From assembly GCA_033398695.1 (NCBI GenBank), contig CM065802.1:169565965-169629964 (forward strand): a stretch of DNA of 64,000 nt, given 5' to 3'. This document shows positions 43,835 through 54,685 of the stretch, one piece after another (positions within the stretch are counted from its first letter, which is position 1; every line of letters begins with the position of its first letter). This DNA is from Orobanche coerulescens (taxonomy: Eukaryota > Streptophyta > Magnoliopsida > Lamiales > Orobanchaceae). The translations under genes and the position numbers were made by a program. The notes under the pieces are model-generated. The model did no database searches. It was given only the letters and a program-made list of their open reading frames with translations, and was not told where the DNA came from.

Positions 43835-45807
43835 AACACCCCCAAGACGTTCAGGGCGTATTACAGCGCCGTGGACCCCACACTTTGGAATCCACCAGGC
43901 TAACAAACCAACCCGACAAACAACAAGGACATACATCACTAATAATCGAACAATTTCTCAAACCACGACATTCAAATAAAAGACTAAAATCCGACAATAC
44001 AATCTGACATCAAATCCATTTCCCAAAATGGGTACACAACATTAACAAATTCAAAAAGGAAGTACTCGAGTACTTAAACCAATTTCATAATAGAGAAATC
44101 TCAAAACAAGACATCAATAAATAAACGACAGGACAGAACACCAACAAATGACTACTGAACAGTATCATGCTTGCCCATCATCCTCATACAGCTCGTGTGC
44201 TCGCTTGTCTCCAATACCTGTACCTGAAATACAAAAAAAAGTATTTCCCCCATTTAAGGGGTTAGCGACAACTGCTAGTGCAAGTATAATCCATTTGAAC
44301 TACCATTCTAATCAGATGAAAATATGCGCCAAAATCATTTTAGAAATCATTTATATTCCGGAATATCTTACGATGCACAAGCACAAAACACATTTCTCCA
44401 ACAAAACATTTCAAAGTTCACCTCGGTACGAGACTCATGGCCATCGTACCCCACAGAGCCCCGTCGGACATCCCTGGGTGGTTAACCATAGTTCGCGATA
44501 CGAAACTCATGGCAACGTATCCCTTGAGGCCCCGTCGGACCATCCCTAGGTGAACATACATATATACATCCGCACAACCACGAGAAGCCATAATTCAAAT
44601 ACTAGAACGCGTAAAAAAATGCAAAGTACTTGCCTTTGAGACATCTTCGAAGAATTTGGAATGAATAACGGCTATGAACAATCCGAATGGAAAACGACGG
44701 TTCCTAAAAAAAGGATCAACATAACTCAGTCCTAACGGACAATAATAGTCGAATGGAATACACCCATAACCCCGATTACAAACTACGACAATGAATGATC
44801 AATCGATACGGGCGAGGGTTTACGCAAAATCTCCCCGAATCGATAATTCACGATTATAACTTGATGAAATGGATTAGGATTCACCAAATAAAAACATTCA
44901 ATGAGGAATAATACAACATATATGGACAATTCGGAATTAATCACGAAAAAACCCGAAAAAACCCCAAATTAGATAAGTTTAGGGTTCCTGGAGAAAATAC
45001 CTTGGAATCGGACGATGGAGGATGATTACGTTGATGCTGATATGTTATCACGAGCCTACGGTGGTGGAATACAAAGAATTCTAGGATAGAAACTGAAGGG
45101 AATCACCATCTGCGTCGCCCGAAGAAGAAAACGAGAGAAGAGATAGAAAATGGGGTGTCTTGATTCTGCCCGCTGTACTTAAAACAACAGGCCGTTACGG
45201 CCGTAACAAATGTTACATTACGGCCGTAACAAGGCTAATATTACAGCCGTAACGAATGGGGTGTTACGGCCGTAACACCCTGTTGGACAGCAGTCTAACA
45301 GCTGCTGTCCGAACCGTTCTAGACGACTCCGAAACTCAGACCTGCTATCGAACCGAAAATACAGCTACGAAGAATATTCGATGATGAGTCTAACCGTTAC
45401 AAGAAAACAACATTCCGACTACCAAGGAATCCGAAATACGAAAATGAATAAGGAATTCCCTAAACTTATAGGAAATTACAAAAATGGCCCAAGTGCCAAA
45501 AAATCTCGATACGACGTCGGATTAACAAACCGAAAGTCTCAACACGACCAACTCAACCATACGAACTTGTGCAAACCAAGAAACAACGAAAATGAACGAG
45601 TTTTACGAGAATCGAATGCACAAACGACAAAACATGTCATAAAATGGAATCACGCAAAAACATCACCAAAACTCGTCCAAATGGAAAAACTCCAAGAATA
45701 AAGTAGATTCAAAATGTCGAAACGGTTAAAAGCGAGACGATAAAAATAGACATACACCAAAAATGGAAATTGCTAAGAATAGAAAGGTACGGATATTACA
45801 TTCTCCC
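43835..45807 (-). repeat. KA LTR-C (shared by units 2 and 3)
   Basis: Bounded by the unit 2 primer-binding site on the left and the unit 3 polypurine tract (45808-45824) on the right. Palindromes at 45195-45275, AG/GCAAGTA donor-like site with intron start 44633, double hairpin 44247-44276. Confidence 0.87.
45195..45275 (-). promoter_or_regulatory. KA LTR-C palindromes, exact 23-bp step
   Basis: TTACGGCCGTAA at 45195, 45218 and 45264, TTACAGCCGTAA at 45241. The third copy carries the same G-to-A change in all three LTRs. Confidence 0.83.
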
Positions 45808-45991
45808 CCTCTAAAAAGAAGTTTCGTCCCGAAACTTATGAATCAAAAAGCTCGGGGTACCTCGAACGCATATCCTCCTCTAACTTCCACATCGCTTCTT
45901 CTACTCCGTGCCTAGACCATTACACTTTAACTAAAGGAATGGTTTTGTGCCTTAACTGTTTGACTCGACGCTCTAAAATTCTGACGGGCCT

Positions 45992-47008
45992 CTACTCAAA
46001 CGTATCATCCTTCTCGATCTTCATATCTCCGAAATCAATAATATGGGACGGGTCCGGAACATACTTCCTCAACTGAGAGACGTGAAACACACTATGTACA
46101 TGACTCAACGACGTAGGTAATGCTAAACGGTACGCTAACTCGCCAACTCTCTCCAATATCTCGAAAGGTCCAATGTACCTCGGGCTGAGCTTCCCCTTTT
46201 TCCCAAAACGGAAAACTCCTTTCGACGGAGACACTCTCAACACCACATGATCTCCCACCTCAAACTCCAAAGGTCGACGTCTAACAACTGCATAAGACTT
46301 TTGCCGACTCTGAGCTGCTAACATTCTCTTTCTAATCAATTCAACTTTCTCCTTCGTCTCCAACAGAAGGTCCGGCTCGGTGCCAACAAGATCGGACGGC
46401 TCATCCCAACATATTGGTGATCGGAAATTTCGGCCATAAAGTGCCTCATACGGTGCCATCTTAATCGACGCGTGCCAACTATTATTATACGTAAACTCAA
46501 TCAAGGCCAGATGCTCCTCCCAGTCACTACTCCAGTCTAACGCACACGCGCGCAACATATCCTCGAACGTCTGAATGGTACGTTCGGACTGTCCGTCGGT
46601 CTGAGGATGGAAAGATGTACTCAAACACAAACGTGTCCCCAATGCCTTATGTACCGCCTGCCAGAAATGTGATACAAACCAGCCATCTCTGTCCGAAATA
46701 ATAGTCCTCGGCGTACCATGAAGCCTCACTATCTGAGCGATAAAAACACGAGCCAATCTTTCTGGACCCCAAGTATCATTGATGCCCAGAAAATGCGCCG
46801 ACTTAGTCAGTCGGTCCACGATCACCCACACCATATTCATTCCGGTCTTCATCATCAGCAAACTCATGACAAAGTCCATCGAAATATCCTCCCACTTCCA
46901 TTCTAGGACGGGAAGTGGTTTCAACAATCCGGCTGGCCGCTGATGCTCGATTTTGACTTGTTGACATGTCAAACACATAGCCACAAACTGAACCACCTCA
47001 TTCTTCAT
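45992..47008 (-). pseudogene. Unit 3 integrase
   Basis: 338 open codons: the [16 protein letters not shown] half of the zinc finger, [35 protein letters not shown], then the C-terminal domain to DDTFE. All three catalytic acids are present. This is the best-preserved integrase of the array, but it is cut from the rest of pol by the shared Trp-to-stop codon and by the K4 insertion. Confidence 0.84.
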
Positions 47009-47104
47009 GTCATTCCACTAGAAATTATTTCTCAAATTTTTATACATTTTACTCGAGCCCGGATGGACTGAGTAAGGTGACGCGTTAGCCTCTCGCATAA
47101 TACT

Positions 47105-47363
47105 CTACCTCAATTCCAAGTCATTCGGAACACAAAGCCGACCTTGGAATATCAACACACAATCCTCATGCATCAAGAATCTCGGGGCTTTCCCTTTCCC
47201 TACATTCTCTCGAAGCTGAATAAACATCGGGTCCTCTAACTGTCCCGATTTAATGTCGTCGACTAGAGACGACGAAATATCAAGTGTATGCAACTGCCCG
47301 GAACTCTCTGGTAGCACGATCTCAACCCTCAACCTAATTAACTCTCGCTGAAGTCCCGACTGG
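47105..47363 (-). pseudogene. Unit 3 RNase H/integrase linker, split by K4
   Basis: Encodes [20 protein letters not shown], then NDLELR and a stop at 47105. At 47364 the sequence is interrupted by K4; the upstream part of pol resumes at 56499. Confidence 0.8.
47359..47363. repeat. K4 target-site duplication, left copy
   Basis: ACTGG, repeated at 56494-56498. Removing K4 and one copy restores colinearity with units 1 and 2. Confidence 0.93.
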
Positions 47364-47690
47364 TGTAACACCCCGAGATATTCGGAATAATTACAGCGCC
47401 GTAAACCCTTTAAGTAAGGATTTACAAGGCTAAATAAAAGAAATGTAATTATAAAACATCAATACCATGGAAATTCAAGTTTACAAAACTGGTTCCAACT
47501 GGTTCAACGAGTTAATTAATACAACCATATCGAAGTGATAATAATTAGACACACGTACTCGAGTACTGAAATTGAACCAAGAAGACAAATCACAAACAAC
47601 AACAAACATCACTGAACCCCTTCGTCGTCACATCGGTACTGTGGCTGTTTCCCTGCTCCTCGGCTACCTGAACATCAAAACAAATGTCCA

Positions 47691-47718
47691 CCCCCGAAGG
47701 GGTTAGCAAAACGATGCT
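47691..47718 (-). other. K4 3' LTR double hairpin
   Basis: CCCC and GGGG pair around TTCG on the minus strand, an unusually stable RNA tetraloop. The neighbouring stem pairs AGCA with TGCT. The 5' LTR copy is at 55013-55040. Confidence 0.7.
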
Positions 47719-47851
47719 AGTACAAGTATCATTTAAACAAATCGAATATGCATCAACAATACATAACAAGATACACCACACGGACTTCTGCTACCAGAAT
47801 CCGACAATGCGAATCCAAAAGATTCCATTAACACAGCAAGGGTATTCCAAT

Positions 47852-48010
47852 GATCCAGCGCCGTCAGCATAGATCCCAAGATGATCCCGTCGGACCAACA
47901 CGAGGTGGAAATAACCAGTCCAATGATCCAACGCCCTCAGCGTAGATCCCAAGATGATCCCGTCGGATCAACACGAGGTGGACATCCGATCCAGCGCCCT
48001 CAGCATAGAT
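47852..48010 (-). repeat. K4 LTR minisatellite
   Basis: Two and a partial unit of about 77 bp, each with GATCCAGCGCCCTCAGC, GATCCCAAGATGATCCCGTC and ACACGAGGTGGA-like blocks. The 5' LTR has the same units near 55174-55332. Confidence 0.75.
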
Positions 48011-48381
48011 CGTACAACATACACAAACACAACTCATGCATACATATATGCCACATCGCTATGTCCATCGACATGAACATACAAACACCAGATAACGAAT
48101 ATCATGACAATTCAACGAAATAAATCCCATGTTCAAGAACATGAATAAACCACATGCATGCTCAAAATACCAATATTAACACATTACGATACTTGCCTCG
48201 AAAATAGCAAGAACGAAACACTTCAATGATCTCAACACACTCGAAGGCCGCCTCCTTCGATCAACATATCAAGCTCGAACCTTAACAAAAGAAATGATAT
48301 AGAATTCATCTCAAGTCGTTCATTGCCTATCAATCCGGTCAACGGCCAAAAGCTCTAAATATGTAATCTGCCTGAACTACT

Positions 48382-48596
48382 TAGCATACGCTACGTACTC
48401 TACGTAACGTGCGCTAAGTCTGTCTGTTAACGTACGCAAATGACCAAGTCTAGCGTACGCTAGACATGTACTGACAGTTCTCCCTGATCAACCGACTGAC
48501 TCGACTGGTAACATAACGTACGTTACGTACCAAACGTAGCGTACGTTAACTCATTCCCGATAGCGCACGTTAATATACATATGTTAGCGTGCGCTA
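48382..48596 (-). promoter_or_regulatory. K4 LTR palindrome cluster B (eight copies)
   Basis: TAGCGTACGCTA-like 12-mers start at 48382, 48405, 48428, 48451, 48514, 48537, 48561 and 48585; steps are 23, 23, 23, 63, 23, 24 and 24 bp. A TATA-like TACATATTTAG lies at about 48358-48370, downstream in minus orientation, so this could be a second promoter. The 5' LTR keeps the cluster (from 55704). Confidence 0.8.
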
Positions 48597-49295
48597 ACCG
48601 TGCATGTGATTTACTCGCGAGAAAACTTGATCTAATGGTGATGAAACTCATAAATTCTATGGTGATAATACATGTCATCCCCGTGCATATCATGCTCATA
48701 TGGTTTTGTGAAAGATCTTTACGGATTAAACGACTACGAGATACAAGGTTACGCATAACCATCACAACACCATAATTCATCTTGATTTTCAAGGAATATC
48801 CTAAGTTCAATCCATTACATTTCCCAAAACGTATGATTCCTTTATGTAACGACATAAGAACTTTGAAAATCTCCATATACTTGTCACAAATCGGTTTGAA
48901 GCTTCATAAAACGCTAAGAGTTCAAACACTAAAAGGTTCAATGGTTTATACGATGAATAAGTACCGAAATATCGAAAATATCCTTCTAGCACATGATGTT
49001 CGACTACTTATGAATTTAACTGACTAGGTAATCACAAAACATGATCAAAACGTCCTTCAGAATACTACTAATATTGGTAAAGAATCACCTACCTCAAAGT
49101 AGCGAAGAACATGAAGGAACTTGAAGAAAATCCAACACCGAGAGCTTGAACACCAATCTTCAATGATCTAAAATCTTCAAACTCGAGCTAGGAGGATGAT
49201 ATGAGAGGTTTGAGGAGGGAGGAAGTAACTCTCTGAGCTCAAAAATTCGGATTAGGGAACTGGAAATATCTGAATAATGAAAAAGTATGTTGTCC

Positions 49296-49303
49296 TATAT
49301 ATA
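49296..49303 (-). promoter_or_regulatory. K4 3' LTR TATA box
   Basis: TATATATA in CCTATATATAGG, next to cluster A. This site is deleted from the 5' LTR. Confidence 0.65.
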
Positions 49304-49315
49304 GGAAATGGTTAT

Positions 49316-49620
49316 TAGCGCGCGCTAGTACATATCCATAGCGTGCGCTAACGGCCATACGGAGCTTATTGACTTCACTGTACTCAGCGTTTAGCGTGCG
49401 CTATCAATATATCATTAGCGTGCGCTACCGCGTTGACTTAGCTTTTCCCGAAAGCCGTCCATGTTCATCCCGACATGATCCGACTGGAATCCTCAGCCGA
49501 TCTCACCTACCACCCTATCGCAATCATGCTGACTACGTATAGCGTGCGCTAATGTTCATGCACAGCGTGCGCTACGGATCCAAATTAGCGTACGCTACAC
49601 TTAGACGATAGCGTGCGCTA
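49316..49620 (-). promoter_or_regulatory. K4 LTR palindrome cluster A (eight copies)
   Basis: Copies start at 49316, 49339, 49392, 49416, 49540, 49563, 49586 and 49609, in four pairs with in-pair steps of 23, 24, 23 and 23 bp. Most read TAGCGTGCGCTA; the first is the perfect palindrome TAGCGCGCGCTA and one is TAGCGTACGCTA. Confidence 0.85.
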
Positions 49621-49805
49621 CTTGCACAGAATCACAATTTAAATCGCATTCATGAAATCATGCGCTCAACAACACCGGATTATGAAATACGGAGAATAAT
49701 ACTCAGATAAAAATGCAACAATTACAATATCACAAGTTCCAAATACATATCAGAAATCTCGGGTATTACATCCTTCCTCCCTAAAAAGAAGTTTCGTCCT
49801 GAAAC

Positions 49806-50255
49806 TTAAGATGAAAACAACTCTGGATATCTAGTCTTCATACTGTCCTCCGTTTCCCAAGTGGCCTCTTCAACTCCGTGCCTTGACCATTGTACTTTAA
49901 CCAAGGGTATTGGTTTATTCCTCAATTGTTTGGTCCGAATCTCAAGTATCTTGATTGGTCTCTCCTCGAAGGTGCCGTCATTAGCTATCTCGATCTCATC
50001 GAACTCAATGATATGACTGGGATCCGGTACATAATTCCACAATTGGGATACGTGAAACACATTGTGAACGTGACTCAGCGATGGCGGTAAGGCCACCCTA
50101 TATGCTAAATCCCCCACTCTCTCGAGGATCTCAAATGGTCCGATATATCTCGGACTTAGCTTACCTTTCTTCCCAAAATGGAAAATTCCTCGTGTAGGAG
50201 ACACCTTCAATAGCAAATGGTCCCCAATGTCGAACTCTAGAGGGAGACGACGCAC
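49806..50255 (-). pseudogene. K4 integrase C-terminus and chromodomain-like tail
   Basis: 149 codons: [56 protein letters not shown], then [18 protein letters not shown] and the terminal YPELFSS. The tail is the chromodomain-like region that directs chromoviruses to particular chromatin. It is in the same frame as the integrase core upstream, separated only by a TAG at about 50280. Confidence 0.84.
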
Positions 50256-50279
50256 ATATGCATAAGACTTCTGTCGACT

Positions 50280-52094
50280 CTAGGCAGTCAACAGTCTTTC
50301 CCGAATCAAAGCTATCTTCTCTTGAGTTTGAACTATCAATTCCGGTTCTGTCCCGATCAAGTCCGAAGATTCATCCCAGCACAAGGGTGATCGAAATCTT
50401 CTCCCATACAAAGCTTCAAATGGTGCCATCTTAATAGAAGCATGCCAACTATTGTTATAGGTGAATTCAATCAATGGCAAGTGAACTTCCCAATCAGTTG
50501 ACCAATCCAACGCACAAGCTCTAAGCATGTCTTCTACTGTTTGAATAGTCCTTTTGGACTGACCGTCCGTTTGGGGATGATAAGCTGTGCTAAAGTTGAG
50601 TTCAGTCCCCAAAGCCCTATGAACTGCTTTCCAGAAGTGCGACACGAAGCGACCATCTCGATCTGAAATAATGGTCTTCGGCGTCCCATGCAATCTGACT
50701 ATCTCCGCAATGAATACTCGCGCCAATCTCTCGGGTCCCCATGTGTCTTTAATTCCTAGTAAATGAGCCGACTTGGTAAGTCGATCAACTATAACCCAAA
50801 TCATGTTCATTCCCGTCTTGGCTCTTGGCATATTGGTGATGAAATCCATCGAGATATCCTCCCATTTCCACTCAGGGATTGGAAGCGGCTTTAACATTCC
50901 GGCAGGTCGCTGATGTTCAATCTTAACCTGCTGACAAGTCAAACACTTCAAAACGTACTCTGCTACGTCCTTCTTCATATTCCCCCACCAGAAGTATTGT
51001 TTTAGATCCTTATACATCTTACTGCTGCCCGGGTGAATAGAATATGGCGTGCTGTAAGCTTCCTTCAGAATTGTCCGTCTCAATTCATCATTATCGGGAA
51101 CGCAAAGTCGATTCTGAAATCTCAGAACTCTATCATCTTGTATCACGAATCCTGGGGCTTTTCCTTTCTTTACTTCATCACATAACCGAAGGAGCAGAGA
51201 ATCATTCAACTGCTTAGATTTGATTTCCTCGGCTAGTGACGAAGTCAGTTCCATCACATATAGTTGCCCTTGGATTTCTGGTGCCCATACTTCAATCCTT
51301 TCGCGGATCAGTTCTCGTTGAATGCTGATTTGGGACGTAAGTGCTTCCAACACTCGAAGAGAAACAGGTTTACGGCTCAATGCATTGGCTACAACGTTTG
51401 CTTTACCCGGATGATAGAGAATTTCCAAGTCGTAATCCTTGATCAATTCTAGCCACCTTCTTTGCCTCATGTTTAATTCTTTCTGACTGAAAATGTACTT
51501 GAGGCTTTTATGATCTGTAAAGATCTGACAGTGAGTACCGTATAAATAATGTCGCCAAATTTTCAAGGCAAAGACCACAGCTGCTAACTCCAGATCATGA
51601 GTCGGGTAATTTACTTCGTACGGTTTCAACTGCCGATAGGCATAGGCAATCACCTTATCCTTTTGCATTAACACACATCCCAGACCCTGATTTGAAATGT
51701 CGCTGTATACCATGAATCCACCAGTTTCATCTGGTAATGCTAATATAGGTGCTGTCGTTAGTCTCTTCTTAAGTTCGTCAAAACCAGCCTGGCATTTCTC
51801 GTTCCACGTGAACTTTTGAGTTTTCTGTAACAGCTGAGTGAGCGGACGAGCAATTTTGGAAAATCCCTCTACAAAATGGCGATAATACCCAGCAAGTCCT
51901 AAGAAGCTTCGGACTTCTTTCACGTTTTTAGGAGCTTCCCATTCCAAGATTGCTTCGACTTTCTTCGGGTCTACCTGAACTTCGTCAGCTGATATCACAT
52001 GCCCAAGGAAAGTTACTTCCCTAAGCCAGAACTCACATTTAGAAAGCTTCCCATAGAGCTGTTCCTTCCTCAAGGTGCTCAAAACCACACGCAA
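50280..52094 (-). CDS. K4 RT end, RNase H and integrase
   Basis: 604 open codons, the longest pol reading of K4. RT thumb ([20 protein letters not shown]) at 20-40, RNase H at about 140-260 ([41 protein letters not shown]; acids kept), integrase zinc finger ([16 protein letters not shown]) near 400 and core at about 420-560 ([18 protein letters not shown]). The third catalytic position reads GQSKRTIQ; units 1 and 3 have GQSER, so the catalytic Glu is replaced by Lys and the integrase should be inactive. Confidence 0.86.
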   Translation of the reverse strand: MRVVLSTLRKEQLYGKLSKCEFWLREVTFLGHVISADEVQVDPKKVEAILEWEAPKNVKEVRSFLGLAGYYRHFVEGFSKIARPLTQLLQKTQKFTWNEKCQAGFDELKKRLTTAPILALPDETGGFMVYSDISNQGLGCVLMQKDKVIAYAYRQLKPYEVNYPTHDLELAAVVFALKIWRHYLYGTHCQIFTDHKSLKYIFSQKELNMRQRRWLELIKDYDLEILYHPGKANVVANALSRKPVSLRVLEALTSQISIQRELIRERIEVWAPEIQGQLYVMELTSSLAEEIKSKQLNDSLLLRLCDEVKKGKAPGFVIQDDRVLRFQNRLCVPDNDELRRTILKEAYSTPYSIHPGSSKMYKDLKQYFWWGNMKKDVAEYVLKCLTCQQVKIEHQRPAGMLKPLPIPEWKWEDISMDFITNMPRAKTGMNMIWVIVDRLTKSAHLLGIKDTWGPERLARVFIAEIVRLHGTPKTIISDRDGRFVSHFWKAVHRALGTELNFSTAYHPQTDGQSKRTIQTVEDMLRACALDWSTDWEVHLPLIEFTYNNSWHASIKMAPFEALYGRRFRSPLCWDESSDLIGTEPELIVQTQEKIALIRERLLTA

Positions 52095-52109
52095 ATGCTC
52101 GGCATGCTC

Positions 52110-52919
52110 CTATGTGTCTTTCGAATAGATCAAGATGTCATCATTGAAAACGACTACAAACTTATCTAGGTATTCTAAGAATACCCGATTCATCAGTTGC
52201 ATAAATACCGCAGGAGCATTGGTAAGTCCGAATGGCATCACCACGAATTCATAGTGCCAGTACCGGGATCGGAAAGCAGATTTCGGTATACCCAATTCCT
52301 TAATTCTCAACTGATGATATCCTGATCGCAAGTCAATCTTTGAGAATACCCTTGCTCCTTGCAGTTGATCAAACAAGTCATCGATCCGAGGTAAATGATA
52401 CTTGTTCTTGATCGTCACCTTGTTTAGTTCCCTGTAATCAATACATAACCAGAGGGATCCATCTTTCTTTCGGACAAAGAGAACGGGCGCTCCCCAAGGA
52501 GAAACGCTAGGTTGAATATAACCCTTCTGTAATAATTCCTCCAGTTGCTTCTTTAGTTCATACATCTCGGTTGGCGCCATGCGGTATGGTGCTCTGGAAA
52601 TAGGAGCGGCTTCAGGCTCTAATTCGATAGTCAACTCCACTTCTCTCTGCGGAGGTAACCCAGGTAGTTCGTCAGGGAATACATCTGAAAATTTATTCAC
52701 AACTGGAATAGATGAGAGTTCTACTCCTTCTTCTTTCTTCATGGCATAACACCAAAGTCCATGACATCCTTGCTTCAGTAATTTCACAACTTTCATCGCT
52801 TTGATCAATTTTCCTGAGCTTCCCGGTCTCCATCCTCTGAATAAGTGTTCAGATCCGTCCTCAGCAATGATAGAAATGACTCTCTTTCGATAATTCAGAA
52901 TAGCTCCATAATGGTGGAG
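52110..52919 (-). pseudogene. K4 RT fingers and palm
   Basis: From the end of the protease region through [69 protein letters not shown] and [18 protein letters not shown] to [11 protein letters not shown]. The residue before the catalytic DD pair is Asn, where the array units have Ile. It ends at a TAG (KDT*EHAEH) at 52110 and is in frame with both neighbours. Confidence 0.84.
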
Positions 52920-53855
52920 CTAATCATCTCCGAGAATTAAATCGTCACCATGAATGTCAACTACAATAAGATTCGATGGACAATCTCTCCCTCCTATAGA
53001 CACTGGAAAATCTCTAGTTTCTAGGGTTCCCACAATTCTCTCTCCGCTCGGCAAACCCACAACATATGGTTCACAATCGAATAAGCACGATATTTTTAAA
53101 CGATTAACACAGCTCAATGATATGAAAGAATGTGTAGCTCCGGAATCGAATAAGACACTAACTGGTTGCAAAAGGATCTGAATCGTACCTGATGCAACAG
53201 CAGTGTTCTGATCATCAGATTTCCTCATCTCGTACAGGCGCGGAGGAACGGACCCAGTACTGGATGTCTCTCTCTTCCCAATATTTTGCTGCTGAAACCC
53301 ACTCTGCTGCATCTGGTTCACACTTATCTCCTTTGGAACTGGCGCTGGAGTGCGAGTACCAAAAGATCTACTAGCAACTCCACAGAAAGCCGCACGGTGC
53401 CCTTCTTGCCCATAATCGTAACAAGTCACAGAAGATGCGGGGCAATCACGTCGAATATGCCCTGCTCGACCACAATTATAGCATTTCTTTGATGCGTCCG
53501 AAACTACTGATGTTGTCCGGAACTTCTTTCCACCTCTAGAAGGATGTGGAGGTTTCCTAGCCGAATAAAAGGAAGACTGGCCCTTGCGGGGGCCACCATT
53601 CTTGTTTTCTGAGAAATTGCCGGTCACCTTCTGCTTCTTTGCCTCCACCGATTTCTCCACCGCTGCCTCTTTCATGTCATAGGCCAGCGCTTTGTCTTGA
53701 TACTGTCGCAACGTAGTACGCTCGAATCCGGACATGTATTGCTGAATTTCTGGCTTCATTCGCATATCGAAATGAAGAATCTTTTCTGCCTCCGTTCTGA
53801 CCAAGTGTCGCACACAAGTCAGCTGATGATTAAAAGTTTTGATTATATGCATCAC
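52920..53855 (-). pseudogene. K4 gag C-terminus and protease
   Basis: 311 codons: end of capsid (KILHFDMRMKPEIQQYM, ALAYDMKEAAVEK), zinc knuckles CYNCGRAGHIRRDC (intact) and CYDYGQEGHRAAFC (second Cys changed to Tyr), then protease [16 protein letters not shown]. It ends where the family reads a Trp after DD, here TAG. Confidence 0.84.
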
Positions 53856-54145
53856 GATTGCTTCGAACTCTGTGGTGAGAAAAACTCTCGGATTTTTGCC
53901 TCTCTAACTGGACAAGGACAATACTGTGCTTCCATCATTAGTTTGAATTCCGTCCAATCCGCATTATGATTCTCGGGTCGAATAGCCTCCCACCAGTCAA
54001 AAGCCTCCCCAGTCAGAAAATAATGGGCAATAGGAACTTTTCGGTCCTCGGGACAGTTAATACCCGTGAATATCTTCTCTAACTCCTTTAGCCAATGATC
54101 CCAAGTAAGTGCCTCAGCAGATCCATCAAATTTTGGCGGGTGCAA
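53852..54145 (-). pseudogene. K4 gag capsid N-part
   Basis: MHPPKFDGSAEALTWDHWLK, VPIAHYFLTGEAFDWWEAI and TEFKLMMEAQYCPCPVREAK match the retrotransposon_gag core. The frame is lost near 53880; the remainder of capsid continues in the next reading after a one-base shift. Confidence 0.82.
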
Positions 54146-54196
54146 TTTGACCCCCTCAGCAAGCCATCTGTCTCCCCGGTTATCCTCGTGGTGCTG

Positions 54197-54481
54197 CTAT
54201 CCCATCGCCGTCTGCATGCGGTCAACTACCTGAGCGAACTGGTTTATCTGAGCCACCACCTGTTGAAGCACTCCCGACATGTTAGGATTTGCGTCGTCAT
54301 TTGCCGATCCCTGCTGCCCTCCAGAATGGGAATCGGTTCTACTAGCCGATAATTCTAGGGTAGTTGCGGAATCCTCCTGTCTCATGTTACCACGTCCGCG
54401 TCCACGACCGCGTCCACGTCCACGTCCTCCCCTCAACATACTGTAAACACAATTTCTCAATATCCAGGACAAAATTTTCAA
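54197..54481 (-). pseudogene. K4 gag N-terminus
   Basis: The likely start is the Met of MLRGGRGRGRGR (about residue 15 of the open stretch), by comparison with K3 gag. It has a Gln/Ser-rich segment and QQVVAQINQFAQVVDRMQ, an amphipathic helix. It ends at a TAG in frame with the capsid part. Confidence 0.8.
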
Positions 54482-54663
54482 AAATAAAGCCCGTCAATAC
54501 TCACAAAACAGAATTTAAGTAAAACGGTAGTACAAGAGATTAGGAGACTTACAACCACGGTCCACATGACGACTTTGGTTGAACAGTGATGTTACGAACG
54601 ACCCAGAAATCAATAACGTAAACAGACCCAACTTTAAAACCCGACTGCCAAGATATCCATGAA

Positions 54664-54680
54664 TCTTAGCTCCGATACCA
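54664..54680 (-). other. K4 primer-binding site (initiator tRNA-Met)
   Basis: TGGTATCGGAGCTAAGA (minus), a variant of the initiator tRNA-Met site in the other elements, beside the 5' LTR. Confidence 0.8.
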
Positions 54681-54685
54681 TAATC

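Larger units (their letters stand above)
47668..48196 (-). other. Candidate GC-AG leader intron in K4 LTR
   Basis: Minus-strand CGAG/GCAAGTATCG (start 48196) and TTTTGATGTTCAG/GT (end 47668) bound 529 nt. Same arrangement as the other families. Inferred only. Confidence 0.4.
47364..49770 (-). repeat. K4 3' LTR (full length)
   Basis: Starts TGTAATACCCGAG at 49770 (minus) and ends GGGGTGTTACA at 47364. Two separate clusters of eight TAGCGTGCGCTA-like palindromes lie at 49316-49620 and 48382-48596, with a TATA box at 49296. It also has AG/GCAAGTA (intron start 48196), a minisatellite of about 77 bp at 47852-48010, and the double hairpin at 47691-47718. Confidence 0.9.

Noticed and set aside
37056..45807. 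Independent nested insertions as the origin of LTR-B and LTR-C
   Set aside because: Each LTR is flanked by a primer-binding site and a polypurine tract with no target duplication, and the internal units share nonsense codons.
48523..48876. Open frame of about 117 codons inside the K4 LTR (also at 55845-56201)
   Set aside because: Present only because the LTR is duplicated; it overlaps the palindrome cluster and shows no domain.
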